The notes: generated from the sequence alone by a model not told the origin. A stretch of DNA of 41,204 nucleotides from an uncultured Oligella sp. (GCA_947632105.1 CANROD010000015.1:1-41204), one strand, 5' to 3'; counted from the first letter of the stretch, positions 19,350-29,122 are shown. Translations and numbers: made by a program.

Positions 19350-19967
19350 ATGATGTTAAAATCAGGCCGTTTAGTCGCACTAATGATGGCGGCAACATTT
19401 GCCATGGCACCTGTAGGCATGGCATCCTCTCAAACAGATAATCAAAAGGATTTAAGTTCTATGTCTAATACACGCGTTAAATTAATCACTAACAAGGGTG
19501 ATATTATTCTGGAGTTAGATGGTGAAAAAGCGCCTGTGACTACTGAAAACTTTCTTAACTACGTCAAAGATGGTTTTTACACTAACGTAATTTTCCACCG
19601 TGTTATCCCTAATTTCATGGTACAAGGCGGCGGTTTTGAACCTGGTATGAAAGAAAAAAACACTAATGCACCAATCAAGAATGAAGCAGACAATGGTTTA
19701 AAAAATGAGAAGTACACCATCGCTATGGCTCGTACTCAAGACCCACATTCAGCTTCTGCACAATTCTTTATCAATACAAACGATAACGACTTCCTAAACT
19801 TCTCTTCACCATCAGTGCAAGGTTGGGGTTACGCAGTTTTCGGTAAGGTTGTCGAAGGTACTGAAATTGTTGATAGCATCGAAAAAGTAACTACCGGCAC
19901 ACGTGGTTTCCACGGCGATGTTCCTCGTGAAGATATTGTTATCGAAAGCGCCGAAATCATTGAATAA
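19350..19967 (+). CDS. cyclophilin-type peptidyl-prolyl cis-trans isomerase, PpiB-like body with signal peptide
   Basis: Catalyses proline cis-trans isomerisation. The domain (about 40-205) contains the cyclophilin active-site segments [34 protein letters not shown] and [21 protein letters not shown]. Overall it resembles cytoplasmic E. coli PpiB more than periplasmic PpiA. However, the first 28 residues form a typical signal peptide ([20 protein letters not shown] then PVGMAS). AAGGA lies ten bases before ATG 19350. An in-frame ATG at 19461 also has AAGGA ten bases upstream and would make a signal-less PpiB of 168 residues. Export is therefore likely, with possible dual forms. Confidence 0.93.
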   Translation: MMLKSGRLVALMMAATFAMAPVGMASSQTDNQKDLSSMSNTRVKLITNKGDIILELDGEKAPVTTENFLNYVKDGFYTNVIFHRVIPNFMVQGGGFEPGMKEKNTNAPIKNEADNGLKNEKYTIAMARTQDPHSASAQFFINTNDNDFLNFSSPSVQGWGYAVFGKVVEGTEIVDSIEKVTTGTRGFHGDVPREDIVIESAEIIE

Positions 19968-20754
19968 GCTTAGCCTCTCAGCTAATGTTTACTTGGCCTC
20001 AGATATTCATCTGGGGCCCTCTATCCCTCAGACTAATCAAGCCTTTTACGAGTTTCTACAGCAGGCTGCAGAACAAGCTGATAGCTTGATTCTAGTGGGG
20101 GATATTTTTCATTATTGGATTGGTGATGATATTGCTATCCAACATCCTGAGCCTTGGTTGCTCGAAGCCACTGCACATTTACAAGCGTTTGCTAAACAAA
20201 AACCACTTTACTTAGTTCACGGTAATCGCGACTTTTTAATGGGACATGACTTTGCTCACCATATTGGTGCAACCTTACTGGCAGATCGCACGCTTCTTGA
20301 AGTAGATGGTCAACAGATTTACCTAGCTCATGGCGATGAACTTTGTACCGATGACAAAGGTTTTATGCTGTTCAGGTCTTGGACCCGCCAAGCTTGGTTG
20401 CAAAAATTATTTTTAAAATTACCGATGACGTGGCGCATCAAAATTGCTAACAAAGCAAGAAAACAGAGTAAAAACAAACAAGCTGCCTCCACCTACGATA
20501 GCAGTAAGGGGCAAGTGACAGATAGCGCTATAAAGGCTATCTTTAAACAACACCCTGAACTAAACGGCATGATCCATGGTCATACCCACCTACCTAAAAC
20601 ACATCAAGTCCATATAGATAATAAAAACTATTGGCGTCTAGTTCTTCCAGATTGGGAGCTCGATCATACGCAGCCACGTAGCGGATTTGCTATCTTAAAT
20701 AAAAATGGGATCCAATTATTTTCACATTGGAACCCACACAAACATAGCGCCTGA
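19960..20754 (+). CDS. lpxH: UDP-2,3-diacylglucosamine diphosphatase
   Basis: Calcineurin-like phosphoesterase releasing UMP from UDP-2,3-diacylglucosamine to give lipid X, in lipid A synthesis at the membrane surface. The metal-site motifs are complete: [37 protein letters not shown] and HGHTHLP. No ATG precedes the domain closely. The TTG at 19960, overlapping the isomerase stop by eight bases, gives 264 residues and is the best guess; upstream GTG 19903 or ATG 19918 would overlap the isomerase gene more. The stop lies 13 bases from the end of convergent uppP. Confidence 0.92.
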   Translation: MNKLSLSANVYLASDIHLGPSIPQTNQAFYEFLQQAAEQADSLILVGDIFHYWIGDDIAIQHPEPWLLEATAHLQAFAKQKPLYLVHGNRDFLMGHDFAHHIGATLLADRTLLEVDGQQIYLAHGDELCTDDKGFMLFRSWTRQAWLQKLFLKLPMTWRIKIANKARKQSKNKQAASTYDSSKGQVTDSAIKAIFKQHPELNGMIHGHTHLPKTHQVHIDNKNYWRLVLPDWELDHTQPRSGFAILNKNGIQLFSHWNPHKHSA

Positions 20755-20769
20755 TACAGGATATACTAT

Positions 20770-21615
20770 TTATAAATAGCCCATAGCCCATAAACCAACA
20801 ACTACGCCAAAGACAATACGGTAGTAGGCAAACGGCTTATAGCTGTGCTTAGAAACAAAGCGCAAAATAGCTTTGACTAAAAACAACGCACTAATAAAAG
20901 CAAAAACAAAACCAATAACAATCGCTAAAAAGTTATCGCTGCTTAACTGATCACCATATTTATAAAGACTTAAAACAGTTGCTGCGAGCATCGTTGGCAT
21001 CGCCAAAAAGAAAGAAAACTCAGTTGCAGCACGTCGTGGAATACCTGCAATCATACCGGAAATAATGGTTGCACCAGAACGTGAAGTACCCGGCACCATT
21101 GCTAAACACTGTGCGAAACCAACAATTAAGGCCTGCTTCCAAGTAATACTATCAAGCCCCTCTCCTGGAGGCGAATTTTCATCAACAATCTGATTGGTTT
21201 TTTTCATTTGAGGTCGATTCTCAACCCACAACATAATAAAACCACCGATGATTAGCGTAAAGGCATAGATCATGAACTTGCCATCAAGAAGCTTAGCCAC
21301 CTGATCAATAATCAACAAACCAATAATAGCAGCGGGCAAAAAGGCCAGTAAGAGATTACGTACAAAAAGTATCTGCTTCATCTCCCCACGTAGCAGCCCT
21401 TTAATTACATCAACAATATAATGTCGATAAATCCACACCACAGCCAGAATTGAACCAAATTGAATGACGATCTCGAAAACCTTCACATCACCTGAGTCAA
21501 AATGTAACCAATCTCCCCAAATAATAAGGTGCGCAGTGCTTGAGATTGGCAAAAACTCGGTCAAACCCTCGATAATGCCGAGAATAGCCGCTTTAACAAG
21601 ATAAAGAATATCCAT
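20770..21615 (-). CDS. uppP: undecaprenyl-diphosphate phosphatase
   Basis: Dephosphorylates undecaprenyl diphosphate to recycle the lipid carrier for peptidoglycan and other envelope polymers; loss or excess alters bacitracin sensitivity. Family motifs are intact: EGLTEFLPISSTAH (16-29) and PGTSRSGATI (about 170-180). It has eight or so hydrophobic segments in 281 residues, as expected for the BacA/UppP family. It follows suhB on the same strand but a terminator-like hairpin separates them. Confidence 0.96.
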   Translation of the reverse strand: MDILYLVKAAILGIIEGLTEFLPISSTAHLIIWGDWLHFDSGDVKVFEIVIQFGSILAVVWIYRHYIVDVIKGLLRGEMKQILFVRNLLLAFLPAAIIGLLIIDQVAKLLDGKFMIYAFTLIIGGFIMLWVENRPQMKKTNQIVDENSPPGEGLDSITWKQALIVGFAQCLAMVPGTSRSGATIISGMIAGIPRRAATEFSFFLAMPTMLAATVLSLYKYGDQLSSDNFLAIVIGFVFAFISALFLVKAILRFVSKHSYKPFAYYRIVFGVVVGLWAMGYL

Positions 21616-21639
21616 AAGAATGATTTTTGAGTTAGCAAT

Positions 21640-21676
21640 TTAAGAAAAGCCAAGACAGCTACTAACTGCCTTGGCT
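21640..21676 (-). terminator. rho-independent terminator of suhB
   Basis: On the minus strand, AGCCAAGGCAG pairs with CTGTCTTGGCT (one G-U pair) around a seven-base loop and is followed by TTTCTT. It lies 26 bases after the suhB stop. Confidence 0.8.
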
Positions 21677-21701
21677 AAATTGAGAGACATGAATCAATCT
21701 A

Positions 21702-22487
21702 TTAATCTGCAGTACCAGTCTGCGGATTAAAGGTCTTGACTAGCTGCGCAAAGATTTTAGGGCTGGCTGCAAGTACATTACCAGAACGCGTCCAAGTTTG
21801 CTCACCCTGCAAATCACCAATCAAACCACCAGCCTCAAGCACCAATAAACTACCAGCCGCCGTATCCCAAGCATTTTGCTTGAGACCACAATAAGCATCT
21901 AAACGACCACTTGCTAAATAAGCTAGCTCAAGTACAGTACTTCCTAAACGACGGAAACCGTTACTCTTAGTGATTAAATCGGTAATAAAGGGGCTTTGTG
22001 GATGCTGAACACCAAAACCGCTAGTCACACAAACAATTGCCGTATCTAAACTAATACATGGACTGACACGAATACGACGATCATTCAAAAAGGCACCGCC
22101 CCCGCGACTCGCTGTAAATAGCTCATTACGATTAGGATCATAAATTACTGCCTGCTCAATCTGCCCACGAACTGCTAGCGCGATAGATACAGCGTAATTA
22201 GGAAAACCATGGATGAAGTTTTTAGTGCCATCTAATGGGTCAATAATCCAGCGATACTCTGAATCACCACCTGTCACGCCTGACTCCTCAGCAATAAATG
22301 CATGATCTGGATAGGCTTCACTCAGAGTCTGAATAATTGCGTCCTCAGCAATACGATCTATATCCGTGACATAGTCACCAGGGCCCTTAGTAGATACTGA
22401 AACACTGTCAAGTTGTAAACTGGCGCGGTTGATAATATTACCGGCACGACGGGCTGCCTTAATGGCAGTATTAAGCATAGGGTGCAT
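21702..22487 (-). CDS. suhB: inositol-1-monophosphatase family protein SuhB
   Basis: Mg-dependent phosphatase; in E. coli SuhB also binds the transcription antitermination complex on rRNA operons. Metal-site motifs are present: E67-E68 in AEESG, D83-P-L-D86-G-T in WIIDPLDGTKNF, and a C-terminal AWDTAAG. The N-terminus MHPMLNTAIKAARRAGNII is nearly the same as in known SuhB proteins, so the start is secure despite a poor ribosome site. Divergent from trmJ, the usual pairing. Confidence 0.95.
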   Translation of the reverse strand: MHPMLNTAIKAARRAGNIINRASLQLDSVSVSTKGPGDYVTDIDRIAEDAIIQTLSEAYPDHAFIAEESGVTGGDSEYRWIIDPLDGTKNFIHGFPNYAVSIALAVRGQIEQAVIYDPNRNELFTASRGGGAFLNDRRIRVSPCISLDTAIVCVTSGFGVQHPQSPFITDLITKSNGFRRLGSTVLELAYLASGRLDAYCGLKQNAWDTAAGSLLVLEAGGLIGDLQGEQTWTRSGNVLAASPKIFAQLVKTFNPQTGTAD

Positions 22488-22592
22488 AATTATTACAGAA
22501 CAAATTTAGTAAAACCATCATTTTAAATGACAACGCAACTTTGAGCTACTAAAGCCTAGCTTTTCTGCTTAATAGTTTATAAAATTCCAATC

Positions 22593-23381
22593 ATGACAAC
22601 ACATCCAACACAAAGAACTCATTTCATCATGACTAACCCAAGCCATCCTGGCAATGTAGGTGCTGCGGCACGCGCATTAAAAACCATGGGGTTTCAGCAA
22701 TTACGCTTGGTCAAACCTAAAGTTGATGAAATTACCAAACACGATGATGCGATTGCCTTTGCCAGCGGCGCACAAGATGTACTAACGGCAAGTCGTGAGT
22801 TTAATAAGTTTAACGACGCGCTAGAAGGCATCACTCTAAGCTTTGCCCTTACTGCCCGCCCCCGAGACCTAGGGCCAAACTGTTTAAATATACGCGAAGC
22901 CGCACACTTAGCTCAAAAGCACCTAGCAACATCTGGTGACAATCAAGTTGCTGTGGTACTTGGAACAGAGAGAACCGGTCTCAGCAATGAGCAAATTAGC
23001 CATTGCCACTATATCTGCTATATCCCAGCCAACCCTGACTATAGCTCACTGAATGTTGCTCAAGCAATCCAACTAGCGGCTTGGGAGCTGCGCTATGCTT
23101 TGATTGAGGATAATCCGCACAGTAATGCTCAAGAAGAAATTAAGTTGAACTTTCCTGAGCCAATCCAAGATCCACTAGCTCCACAGGAGCAAGTGGAGGC
23201 CTTGTTAGCACATTGGCAAAAGACACTAGAAGCTATCGAATTTATCAACCCACAACAGCCCAAAAAGACGATGCTCAAAATGCGCTACTGGATGCTACGT
23301 AGTCGCCTCACACAAAACGAGGTAGACATGATGCGAGGCGTATGCACTCAGATCCTAAAAAACATCAAAAATACAGATTAA
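22593..23381 (+). CDS. trmJ: tRNA (cytidine/uridine-2'-O-)-methyltransferase TrmJ
   Basis: SpoU-family (SPOUT) enzyme that 2'-O-methylates position 32 of several tRNAs with S-adenosylmethionine. The three SPOUT motifs are seen: NPSHPGNVGAAARALKTMGF near the N-terminus, VVLGTERTGLSN in the middle, and IPANPDYSSLNVAQAIQLAAWELRY forming the knot. A C-terminal tail of about 90 residues typical of TrmJ (ending with the RSRLTQNEVDMMRGV helix) distinguishes it from short TrmL. Convergent with mscS, with only 17 bases between stops and no evident terminator. Confidence 0.95.
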   Translation: MTTHPTQRTHFIMTNPSHPGNVGAAARALKTMGFQQLRLVKPKVDEITKHDDAIAFASGAQDVLTASREFNKFNDALEGITLSFALTARPRDLGPNCLNIREAAHLAQKHLATSGDNQVAVVLGTERTGLSNEQISHCHYICYIPANPDYSSLNVAQAIQLAAWELRYALIEDNPHSNAQEEIKLNFPEPIQDPLAPQEQVEALLAHWQKTLEAIEFINPQQPKKTMLKMRYWMLRSRLTQNEVDMMRGVCTQILKNIKNTD

Positions 23382-23398
23382 AATCATCGAGCCATAAT

Positions 23399-24253
23399 TT
23401 ACTCCTGAGAAAGCGGTTTAGCAACATCCCCTGCTGCTTTCTCAAGCTCGATATTAATATGTTCAACCCTAGTAATCGGCAATTCAAAGCCTTCCAGTTC
23501 TAACCTCTTACGAACCTCCAGCATGATATTTGCCAGCTCCCCTAAATAATCCGGAGCTGATACCCAAGCTCGAAGATTTAAGATCAAGCCATTTTCTCGG
23601 TACTCACTAACAAAGACACTCGATGGCAGATCCTTAATAAGCTTATCATTTTTACTAAGCAAATCATTTAACACCTTAATGGCTCTATCCACATCATCAC
23701 CGTATTGTAAAGAAACTGGTAAGTCAATTCGGCGATTAGGATTACGACTAAAATTGATAATAGTACTATTCCAGACCATACTATTTGGAACAGTCAAAGT
23801 AATACCATTAGTTTGCTCTAAGCGAGTTAAAAATAAACCTATCTCAAGAACCGTCCCCTCAAATTGCTTACCAATATTCACATACTCATCTTGACTCAAA
23901 GGTCGCAAGCTAAGCAACATAATACCTGCAGCTATATTTTGCAAGGTACCCTGTAAGGCTAAACCAATAGCTACACCCGCGGCACCCAGCGCAGCAATTA
24001 AACTAGCCGTTTCTACACCAAATTGTGATAAGACCACAACAATCGTCACAATGCGTATAGCCCATTGCACAAATCCAATAATCATCGGTAACGCGGTTGT
24101 ATCAAGTTTGTGCTTGGAGTGGCCAATACGGTGAGTGGCTTTACCAACCACATTTGAGATAGTCCAACCAGCAATCAAAATAATAATTGCGCCGGCAAAA
24201 CTCATCATAAATGCATGCAGTATCGGCAAATAATCACTAATCAACTCATTCAT
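23399..24253 (-). CDS. mscS: small-conductance mechanosensitive channel, MscS family
   Basis: Opens under membrane tension to release solutes after osmotic downshock. The 284-residue size and layout match MscS itself: TM1 about 11-33, TM2 56-78, the pore helix TM3 82-115 with the Gly/Ala pattern LGAAGVAIGLALQGTLQNIA, then the beta domain and alpha/beta cytoplasmic cage. AAGGAG lies five bases before the ATG. Monocistronic by context, divergent from amn. Confidence 0.95.
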   Translation of the reverse strand: MNELISDYLPILHAFMMSFAGAIIILIAGWTISNVVGKATHRIGHSKHKLDTTALPMIIGFVQWAIRIVTIVVVLSQFGVETASLIAALGAAGVAIGLALQGTLQNIAAGIMLLSLRPLSQDEYVNIGKQFEGTVLEIGLFLTRLEQTNGITLTVPNSMVWNSTIINFSRNPNRRIDLPVSLQYGDDVDRAIKVLNDLLSKNDKLIKDLPSSVFVSEYRENGLILNLRAWVSAPDYLGELANIMLEVRKRLELEGFELPITRVEHINIELEKAAGDVAKPLSQE

Positions 24254-24367
24254 GAAAACTCCTTGTTATTGGATGAAAAATAGATAATTCAGTAATTGTC
24301 ATATTGAGACTTTATACTGTACGAAGCAATAAAAAAAATCAAAGATAAAAATCGCAGGTAAGATAAT

Positions 24368-25876
24368 ATGACAAATCAAGTTAAAAATATACTCACACCA
24401 CAAACTATGCCTTTCGAGAGCTTCGACAACGGTGAAGCTGCCTGGCAACAACTGATGATTATTTATGAACGTAATTGTGATTTCATTCATCAAAACTTTT
24501 TAAACTATACCGCTCAGAAATTACCAAAAAATCAAGCGATCCGCGCATTTTATCCACTAATTCGTATCCGTTTAAACCACCATCACGACATTGACTCCCG
24601 CCTTTCTTATGGCTTTGTTGAAAGCCCAGGAATTCACGAAACCACTATCACGCGACCTGATTTATTTAAGCATTACTTAATTGAACAAATGGATCTACTG
24701 ATTAAGAACCATCATGTCAACATTGAAGTTGGTGAGTCAAAAACACCCATTCCTCTACATTTCTGCTTTTACCAAGATGTCACAATCGATGAAGAAAGAA
24801 ATGCAGTATTAACTGATGCAGTTGGTGCAAAGATGCTTAACCACTTTGATGTACCAAATCTATCACAAATGGATGACTCAATTGTTAATGGTACGTACAA
24901 AGTCGGGGCTGATCGAGTAATGCCATTAGCTCCCTTTACCGCACCAAGAATTGATTACTCTCTACATCGCCTACAACATTACACTGGCACACAACCTGAG
25001 CATTTTCAACAATATATTTTATTTACTAACTATCAGTTTTATGTCGAAGAATTTAGCAATTACGCCAGAGAGCAAATCGAAGACCCAAACTCAGGTTATA
25101 GCGAATTAATATTACCTGGAAATGTACGAGTAGAGTCTGGGCTAAGTAATGAGGATATTAAAAAAGCCACTACCGGTGTTAAGCAACCTCAAATGCCAGC
25201 CTATCACTTGAAACGTTCCGACGGAAGTGGCATTACTCTTGTCAATATTGGTGTTGGTCCATCAAACGCCAAAACCATTACCGATCATATTGCGGTACTA
25301 CGCCCTACTGCTTGGATTATGGTGGGTCACTGCGCAGGTCTACGCAGTAGTCAACACTTAGGTGACTATGTACTAGCACACGCTTATATGCGAGAAGATC
25401 ATGTACTGGATGACGATCTACCGCTCTTTGTACCTATTCCTGCCCTCGCTGAAATTCAAGTTGCGATGGAGCATGCAGTAGAAGAAATTTCCGGCTTAAA
25501 AGATTATGAGTTAAAACGCATTATGCGTACCGGTACAGTAGCAAGCATTGACAATAGAAATTGGGAATTACGCTATCAAGAAGGCCCTGTACAGCGCCTC
25601 TCACAGTCTCGCGCCATAGCCTTAGACATGGAGTCGTCCACGATCGCTGCTAATGGCTTTCGCTTTCGTGTCCCTTATGGAACCTTATTATGTGTGTCTG
25701 ACAAGCCCTTGCATGGCGAACTCAAGCTTCCTGGCATGGCCACTGAATTTTATCGGGTCCAAGTAGCTCAACATTTACAGATAGGTATCAGAGCCTTAGA
25801 AATTTTAAGACGTACACCTAAAGAACATATTCACTCTAGAAAGCTAAGAAGCTTTATTGAGACAGCTTTTAAGTAA
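24368..25876 (+). CDS. amn: AMP nucleosidase
   Basis: Hydrolyses AMP to adenine and ribose-5-phosphate, adjusting adenylate pools. The C-terminal purine nucleoside phosphorylase-like catalytic domain is clear (VNIGVGPSNAKTITDHIAVL, MVGHCAGLRSSQHLGDYVLA, ALDMESSTIAANGFRFR, LLCVSDKPLHGELKLPG). The N-terminal half is the regulatory AMN domain. Length of 502 is close to E. coli Amn (484). The ATG has a weak GGTAAG upstream. It is monocistronic, divergent from mscS across 114 bases. Confidence 0.96.
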   Translation: MTNQVKNILTPQTMPFESFDNGEAAWQQLMIIYERNCDFIHQNFLNYTAQKLPKNQAIRAFYPLIRIRLNHHHDIDSRLSYGFVESPGIHETTITRPDLFKHYLIEQMDLLIKNHHVNIEVGESKTPIPLHFCFYQDVTIDEERNAVLTDAVGAKMLNHFDVPNLSQMDDSIVNGTYKVGADRVMPLAPFTAPRIDYSLHRLQHYTGTQPEHFQQYILFTNYQFYVEEFSNYAREQIEDPNSGYSELILPGNVRVESGLSNEDIKKATTGVKQPQMPAYHLKRSDGSGITLVNIGVGPSNAKTITDHIAVLRPTAWIMVGHCAGLRSSQHLGDYVLAHAYMREDHVLDDDLPLFVPIPALAEIQVAMEHAVEEISGLKDYELKRIMRTGTVASIDNRNWELRYQEGPVQRLSQSRAIALDMESSTIAANGFRFRVPYGTLLCVSDKPLHGELKLPGMATEFYRVQVAQHLQIGIRALEILRRTPKEHIHSRKLRSFIETAFK

Positions 25877-26056
25877 ATCACATCCTGAAAATCAATCTCT
25901 TTAATAATTTTTTTATTCTTTATTGTTCTTGATACAGAAATAGATTATTAGATTTTACTCTATTTATTCATTTATTTAATCTTGTTATAGTAATAATATC
26001 GACAGAAAAACACACAAACTAATAGGTACTCAAGCAAGCTTTTTAGGAACGATAAA

Positions 26057-26608
26057 ATGAATAAAACTGAACACTACACCCGAACCGCCATCTTTATGCA
26101 TTGGCTCATTGGTTTAGGCATGATCGGCATGCTAGCGCTTGGTCTATATATGGTTGATATGCCCTTTTCGCCTGGTAAATTACAGATTTATTCTTGGCAT
26201 AAATGGGCTGGTATGACACTGCTTGTCTTGTCTACAATACGCCTAGCATGGCGCCTAAGCCATCCCAGTCCTAAACTACCTGATTCGATGGGAGCTCTTT
26301 CACGCTTAGTTGCTCACGCTGGCCACTGGACTCTTTATATTCTTATGATCACTATCCCGCTAAGTGGTTGGTTAATGAGTTCAGCCCAAGGTTTTCCTGT
26401 CGTCTGGTTTGGTGTACTACCTCTGCCTAACTTAGTCGCTAAAAATGTAGAATTAGGCAATCTTTTACAAAACGCTCACGTTATTTTAAATTACGCCTTA
26501 ATTGTTGTATTAATAGTCCACATAAGCGCTGCACTACTACACCACTTTATTAAAAAAGACACTATTTTAAGTCGTATGCTACCATTTATTAAACATACGT
26601 CGTCATAG
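26057..26608 (+). CDS. cytochrome b561 family protein
   Basis: Four-helix inner-membrane di-heme b protein of the CybB type, thought to pass electrons between quinol and other acceptors such as superoxide. Candidate axial ligands are H15 (FMHWLIG), H48 (YSWHKWAGM), H141 and H155 (HVILNYALIVVLIVHISAAL). Length of 183 matches. It starts a rightward set cytb561-yceI-pirin; yceI is frequently adjacent to cytochrome b561 genes and YceI may bind its isoprenoid quinone. The 180-base AT-rich gap before it should contain the promoter. Confidence 0.93.
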   Translation: MNKTEHYTRTAIFMHWLIGLGMIGMLALGLYMVDMPFSPGKLQIYSWHKWAGMTLLVLSTIRLAWRLSHPSPKLPDSMGALSRLVAHAGHWTLYILMITIPLSGWLMSSAQGFPVVWFGVLPLPNLVAKNVELGNLLQNAHVILNYALIVVLIVHISAALLHHFIKKDTILSRMLPFIKHTSS

Positions 26609-26650
26609 TAAAAAATTAGTTTTAAATTATCACCATCAAAGGAATCTACA

Positions 26651-27226
26651 ATGAAAAATACATTATTACGCCCATTAGCTCTAGTTGCAGCCCTAAGTTT
26701 CGGTACGATCACTAGCGCTCAAGCCGCCGAGTTCACCACATTAGAACAAGAAGCAAGTAGCATCGTTTTTAGTTATAGCCAAATGAACGTTAAGATGGTT
26801 GGTGACTTCGGTGAGTTAAAAGCAACAGAACTCAGTTTTGATCCTGCTAACCCCGCAGCCGCTCAAATAACTCTTGAAGTAGTGCTTTCAAGCATTGAAG
26901 CAGGCTCCGTTGATGCAAATACTGAATTAGCCAAAGCTGAATGGCTAGCAATAGATCAATACCCTATCGCCACCTTCACTTCTAGCAACGTCGAAGCGCT
27001 AGGTGATAATAAATATCAAATAACTGGCGACCTTTCAATCAAAGGACATACGCAGACAGTGACAGCGCCGTTTAGCTTTACAGACAACGGTGATACGACA
27101 GGTATCTTTAGTGGCAGTTTTACCTTCCAGCGTGGCGACTATAACATTGGTGAAGGCGCTTGGAGTAGTTTCGGTATTGTTGCCAACGATATTGACATTA
27201 AGTTTGACATCTTAGCAAAGCAATAA
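26651..27226 (+). CDS. YceI family periplasmic lipid-binding protein
   Basis: Exported protein with a Sec signal ending near SAQA (cleavage about residue 25-26). The mature part is a lipocalin-like beta barrel, with family segments SIVFSYSQMNVKMVGDFG, AEWLAIDQYPIATFTSSNV, ITGDLSIKGHTQTVTAPFSF and a C-terminal SFGIVANDIDIKFDILA. Structures of the family hold an isoprenoid chain, which fits its position 42 bases after cytochrome b561. AAAGGA lies upstream of the ATG. Length of 191 is usual. Confidence 0.93.
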   Translation: MKNTLLRPLALVAALSFGTITSAQAAEFTTLEQEASSIVFSYSQMNVKMVGDFGELKATELSFDPANPAAAQITLEVVLSSIEAGSVDANTELAKAEWLAIDQYPIATFTSSNVEALGDNKYQITGDLSIKGHTQTVTAPFSFTDNGDTTGIFSGSFTFQRGDYNIGEGAWSSFGIVANDIDIKFDILAKQ

Positions 27227-27250
27227 GCTAAAAATGTCCAGGAGCAATAC

Positions 27251-27952
27251 ATGTTAGATATTCGTAAAAGCGATGAGCGAGGAATTGGTGATCATGGTTG
27301 GTTAAATTCACGTCATTCATTTTCATTTGCTAATTACCACGATCCGAAACACATGGGTTTTGGCCCTTTACGTGTCATCAACGAAGATACAGTAAAGGGT
27401 GGTAATGGCTTCGGAGAGCATAGCCACAGAGATATGGAGATAATTTCCTATGTCTTAGATGGCGCTTTAGAACACAAAGACAGCATGGGCAACGGTTCAG
27501 TTATTCGCTACGGTGATGTGCAACGTATGAGTGCTGGGACCGGCGTTAGGCATAGTGAGTTTAATCACTCCAACACTGACAATGTGCATTTTCTACAAAT
27601 TTGGATTATGCCGGAAAACAACGGTATTACGCCAAGCTATGAAGAGAAGCATTTTGATACTGAGAGCAAAAAAGGCAAATGGTGTCTAATCGCCTCTCCC
27701 GATGGCAGTGAAGGCTCTGTAGTAGTACACCAAGATGCGTTAATTTATGCTTCTATCATTAATGAAGGCAACACCTTAGAGTACAATTTGGCAGAACTAC
27801 GCTGTGGCTATCTTCATGTCGCTCGCGGTAATGTCACTATTAATGATATTGAGCTTAGTGCAGGCGATGCAATCAAGGTTTACAAAGAGCCACATATCGT
27901 GGTAACCACCAAAGACGAAGCTGAAATACTCTGGTTCGATATGACACTTTAA
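27251..27952 (+). CDS. pirin family protein, YhhW-type
   Basis: Bicupin of the pirin family; E. coli YhhW has quercetin 2,3-dioxygenase activity in vitro, and the physiological role is unclear. The single metal site of the N-terminal cupin is complete: H57, H59, H101 and E103 in GEHSHRDMEI and GVRHSEFNH. Length of 233 matches YhhW. It follows yceI by 24 bases with CAGGAG before the ATG, so it is probably in the same transcript, and it ends at a strong palindromic terminator. Confidence 0.93.
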   Translation: MLDIRKSDERGIGDHGWLNSRHSFSFANYHDPKHMGFGPLRVINEDTVKGGNGFGEHSHRDMEIISYVLDGALEHKDSMGNGSVIRYGDVQRMSAGTGVRHSEFNHSNTDNVHFLQIWIMPENNGITPSYEEKHFDTESKKGKWCLIASPDGSEGSVVVHQDALIYASIINEGNTLEYNLAELRCGYLHVARGNVTINDIELSAGDAIKVYKEPHIVVTTKDEAEILWFDMTL

Positions 27953-27976
27953 TATCATTTAAGACACCCCATGGAC

Positions 27977-28006
27977 AAAAGGCATGTCACTAGTGACATG
28001 CCTTTT
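27977..28006. terminator. bidirectional rho-independent terminator
   Basis: A perfect 30-base palindrome, with arms AAAAGGCATGTCAC and GTGACATGCCTTTT. Each strand ends in a T-run, so it can stop both the pirin transcript and the convergent Old Yellow Enzyme transcript. Confidence 0.92.
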
Positions 28007-28027
28007 ATTATGAGGATTTAAGTGAGT

Positions 28028-29122
28028 TTATTTGTACTCCGGATAATCAGTATAACCAACCTCTGTACCGCCATAGAAAGTTGCTACATCAGGCGTTGTT
28101 AAAGACCAGTTATTTTTCATTCTCTCAACGAGGTCAGGATTAGAGATAAATGGGCGACCAAAGGCAGCAAGATCGGCTAAACCAGACTCTAGGTCTCTCT
28201 CTGCCTCTTCCTGTGTATAATGCCCGGCTAGAATTAGAGTACCACGATAGTTATCACGGAATTTCTGCAAAATAGCCTTGCCCTCTTCACTAGCAACTAA
28301 TGCATCTCTATTACTAATGTGAACATAAGCTAGAGCGCGCTTAGAAAGCTCACGCGCCAACTCCATCCAAGTTTCCTCTTCACCATCAAAAGCCTTCATA
28401 TCAAAAATACGGTTAAACGGTGATACACGAATACCTGTACGCTCCTTGCCAATCTTAGCTACTACTGAGTCAACTACCTCTAAGACAAAACGCAGTCTAC
28501 CCTCAATGGTAGTGCCAGTGTATTCATCAGTACGGTCATTGACACTTGCATTAATAAACTGCTCAACTAAATAGCCATTAGCGCCGTGAATTTCCACACC
28601 ATCAAAACCGGCCTCAATCGCATTTGCCGCTGCCTTCGTAAAATCCTCGACAGTTGCTTTAACCTCATCTAGTGCTAAGGCACGCGGCGCACTTGCTTGA
28701 ACGGCATTAGGGTTGCCATTCTCATCATAAGCAAATGATGTGGTATTTTCAGCCATCTTTGTCGAAGCCCCAGCCGGCGCAGCCCCCCCCTCATGCAACG
28801 AAGTATGCGAGATACGGCCGACATGCCAAAGCTGAGCAAAGATCTTACCGCCCGCTTCATGCACAGCTTCAGTCGTTTTCTTCCAACCTTGAGCTTGCTC
28901 AGCGCTATGCGAGCCGGGTGTGAACAGATAACCTACACCTTGCGTAGAAATCTGTGACCCTTCACTAACAATTAAACCGGCACCTGCACGCTGCTTGTAG
29001 TAGAGTGCTGTCTGCTCATCTGCAACTGTATCGGTCGCACGAGAACGCGTCATTGGTGCCATAACCACACGATTTTTTAATCGTAAACCAGAGAGATCGT
29101 ATTCTGAAAAAAGCTTTCTCAT
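28028..29122 (-). CDS. nemA: Old Yellow Enzyme family alkene/N-ethylmaleimide reductase
   Basis: FMN-dependent NAD(P)H reductase of electrophiles such as N-ethylmaleimide, unsaturated aldehydes and nitro compounds. The substrate-binding H179/N182 pair with Y184 lies in VEIHGANGYLVEQFINASVN. FMN-site segments APMTRSRA, AQLWHVGRISH and LAAFGRPFISNPDLVERM are present. ATG 29122 gives 364 residues (E. coli NemA has 365) and has AAAGGA upstream; a longer TTG start is rejected. Divergent from a TetR gene with a perfect dyad between, indicating TetR repression relieved by electrophiles. Confidence 0.92.
   Translation of the reverse strand: MRKLFSEYDLSGLRLKNRVVMAPMTRSRATDTVADEQTALYYKQRAGAGLIVSEGSQISTQGVGYLFTPGSHSAEQAQGWKKTTEAVHEAGGKIFAQLWHVGRISHTSLHEGGAAPAGASTKMAENTTSFAYDENGNPNAVQASAPRALALDEVKATVEDFTKAAANAIEAGFDGVEIHGANGYLVEQFINASVNDRTDEYTGTTIEGRLRFVLEVVDSVVAKIGKERTGIRVSPFNRIFDMKAFDGEEETWMELARELSKRALAYVHISNRDALVASEEGKAILQKFRDNYRGTLILAGHYTQEEAERDLESGLADLAAFGRPFISNPDLVERMKNNWSLTTPDVATFYGGTEVGYTDYPEYK

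Noticed and set aside
20766-20779. 14-base palindrome CTATTTATAAATAG at the uppP stop
   Set aside because: AT-rich and short; likely chance, with no T-run to make it a terminator.
24299-24493. Leftward 64-codon frame across the amn start
   Set aside because: Mostly inside amn and without a ribosome site; shadow frame.
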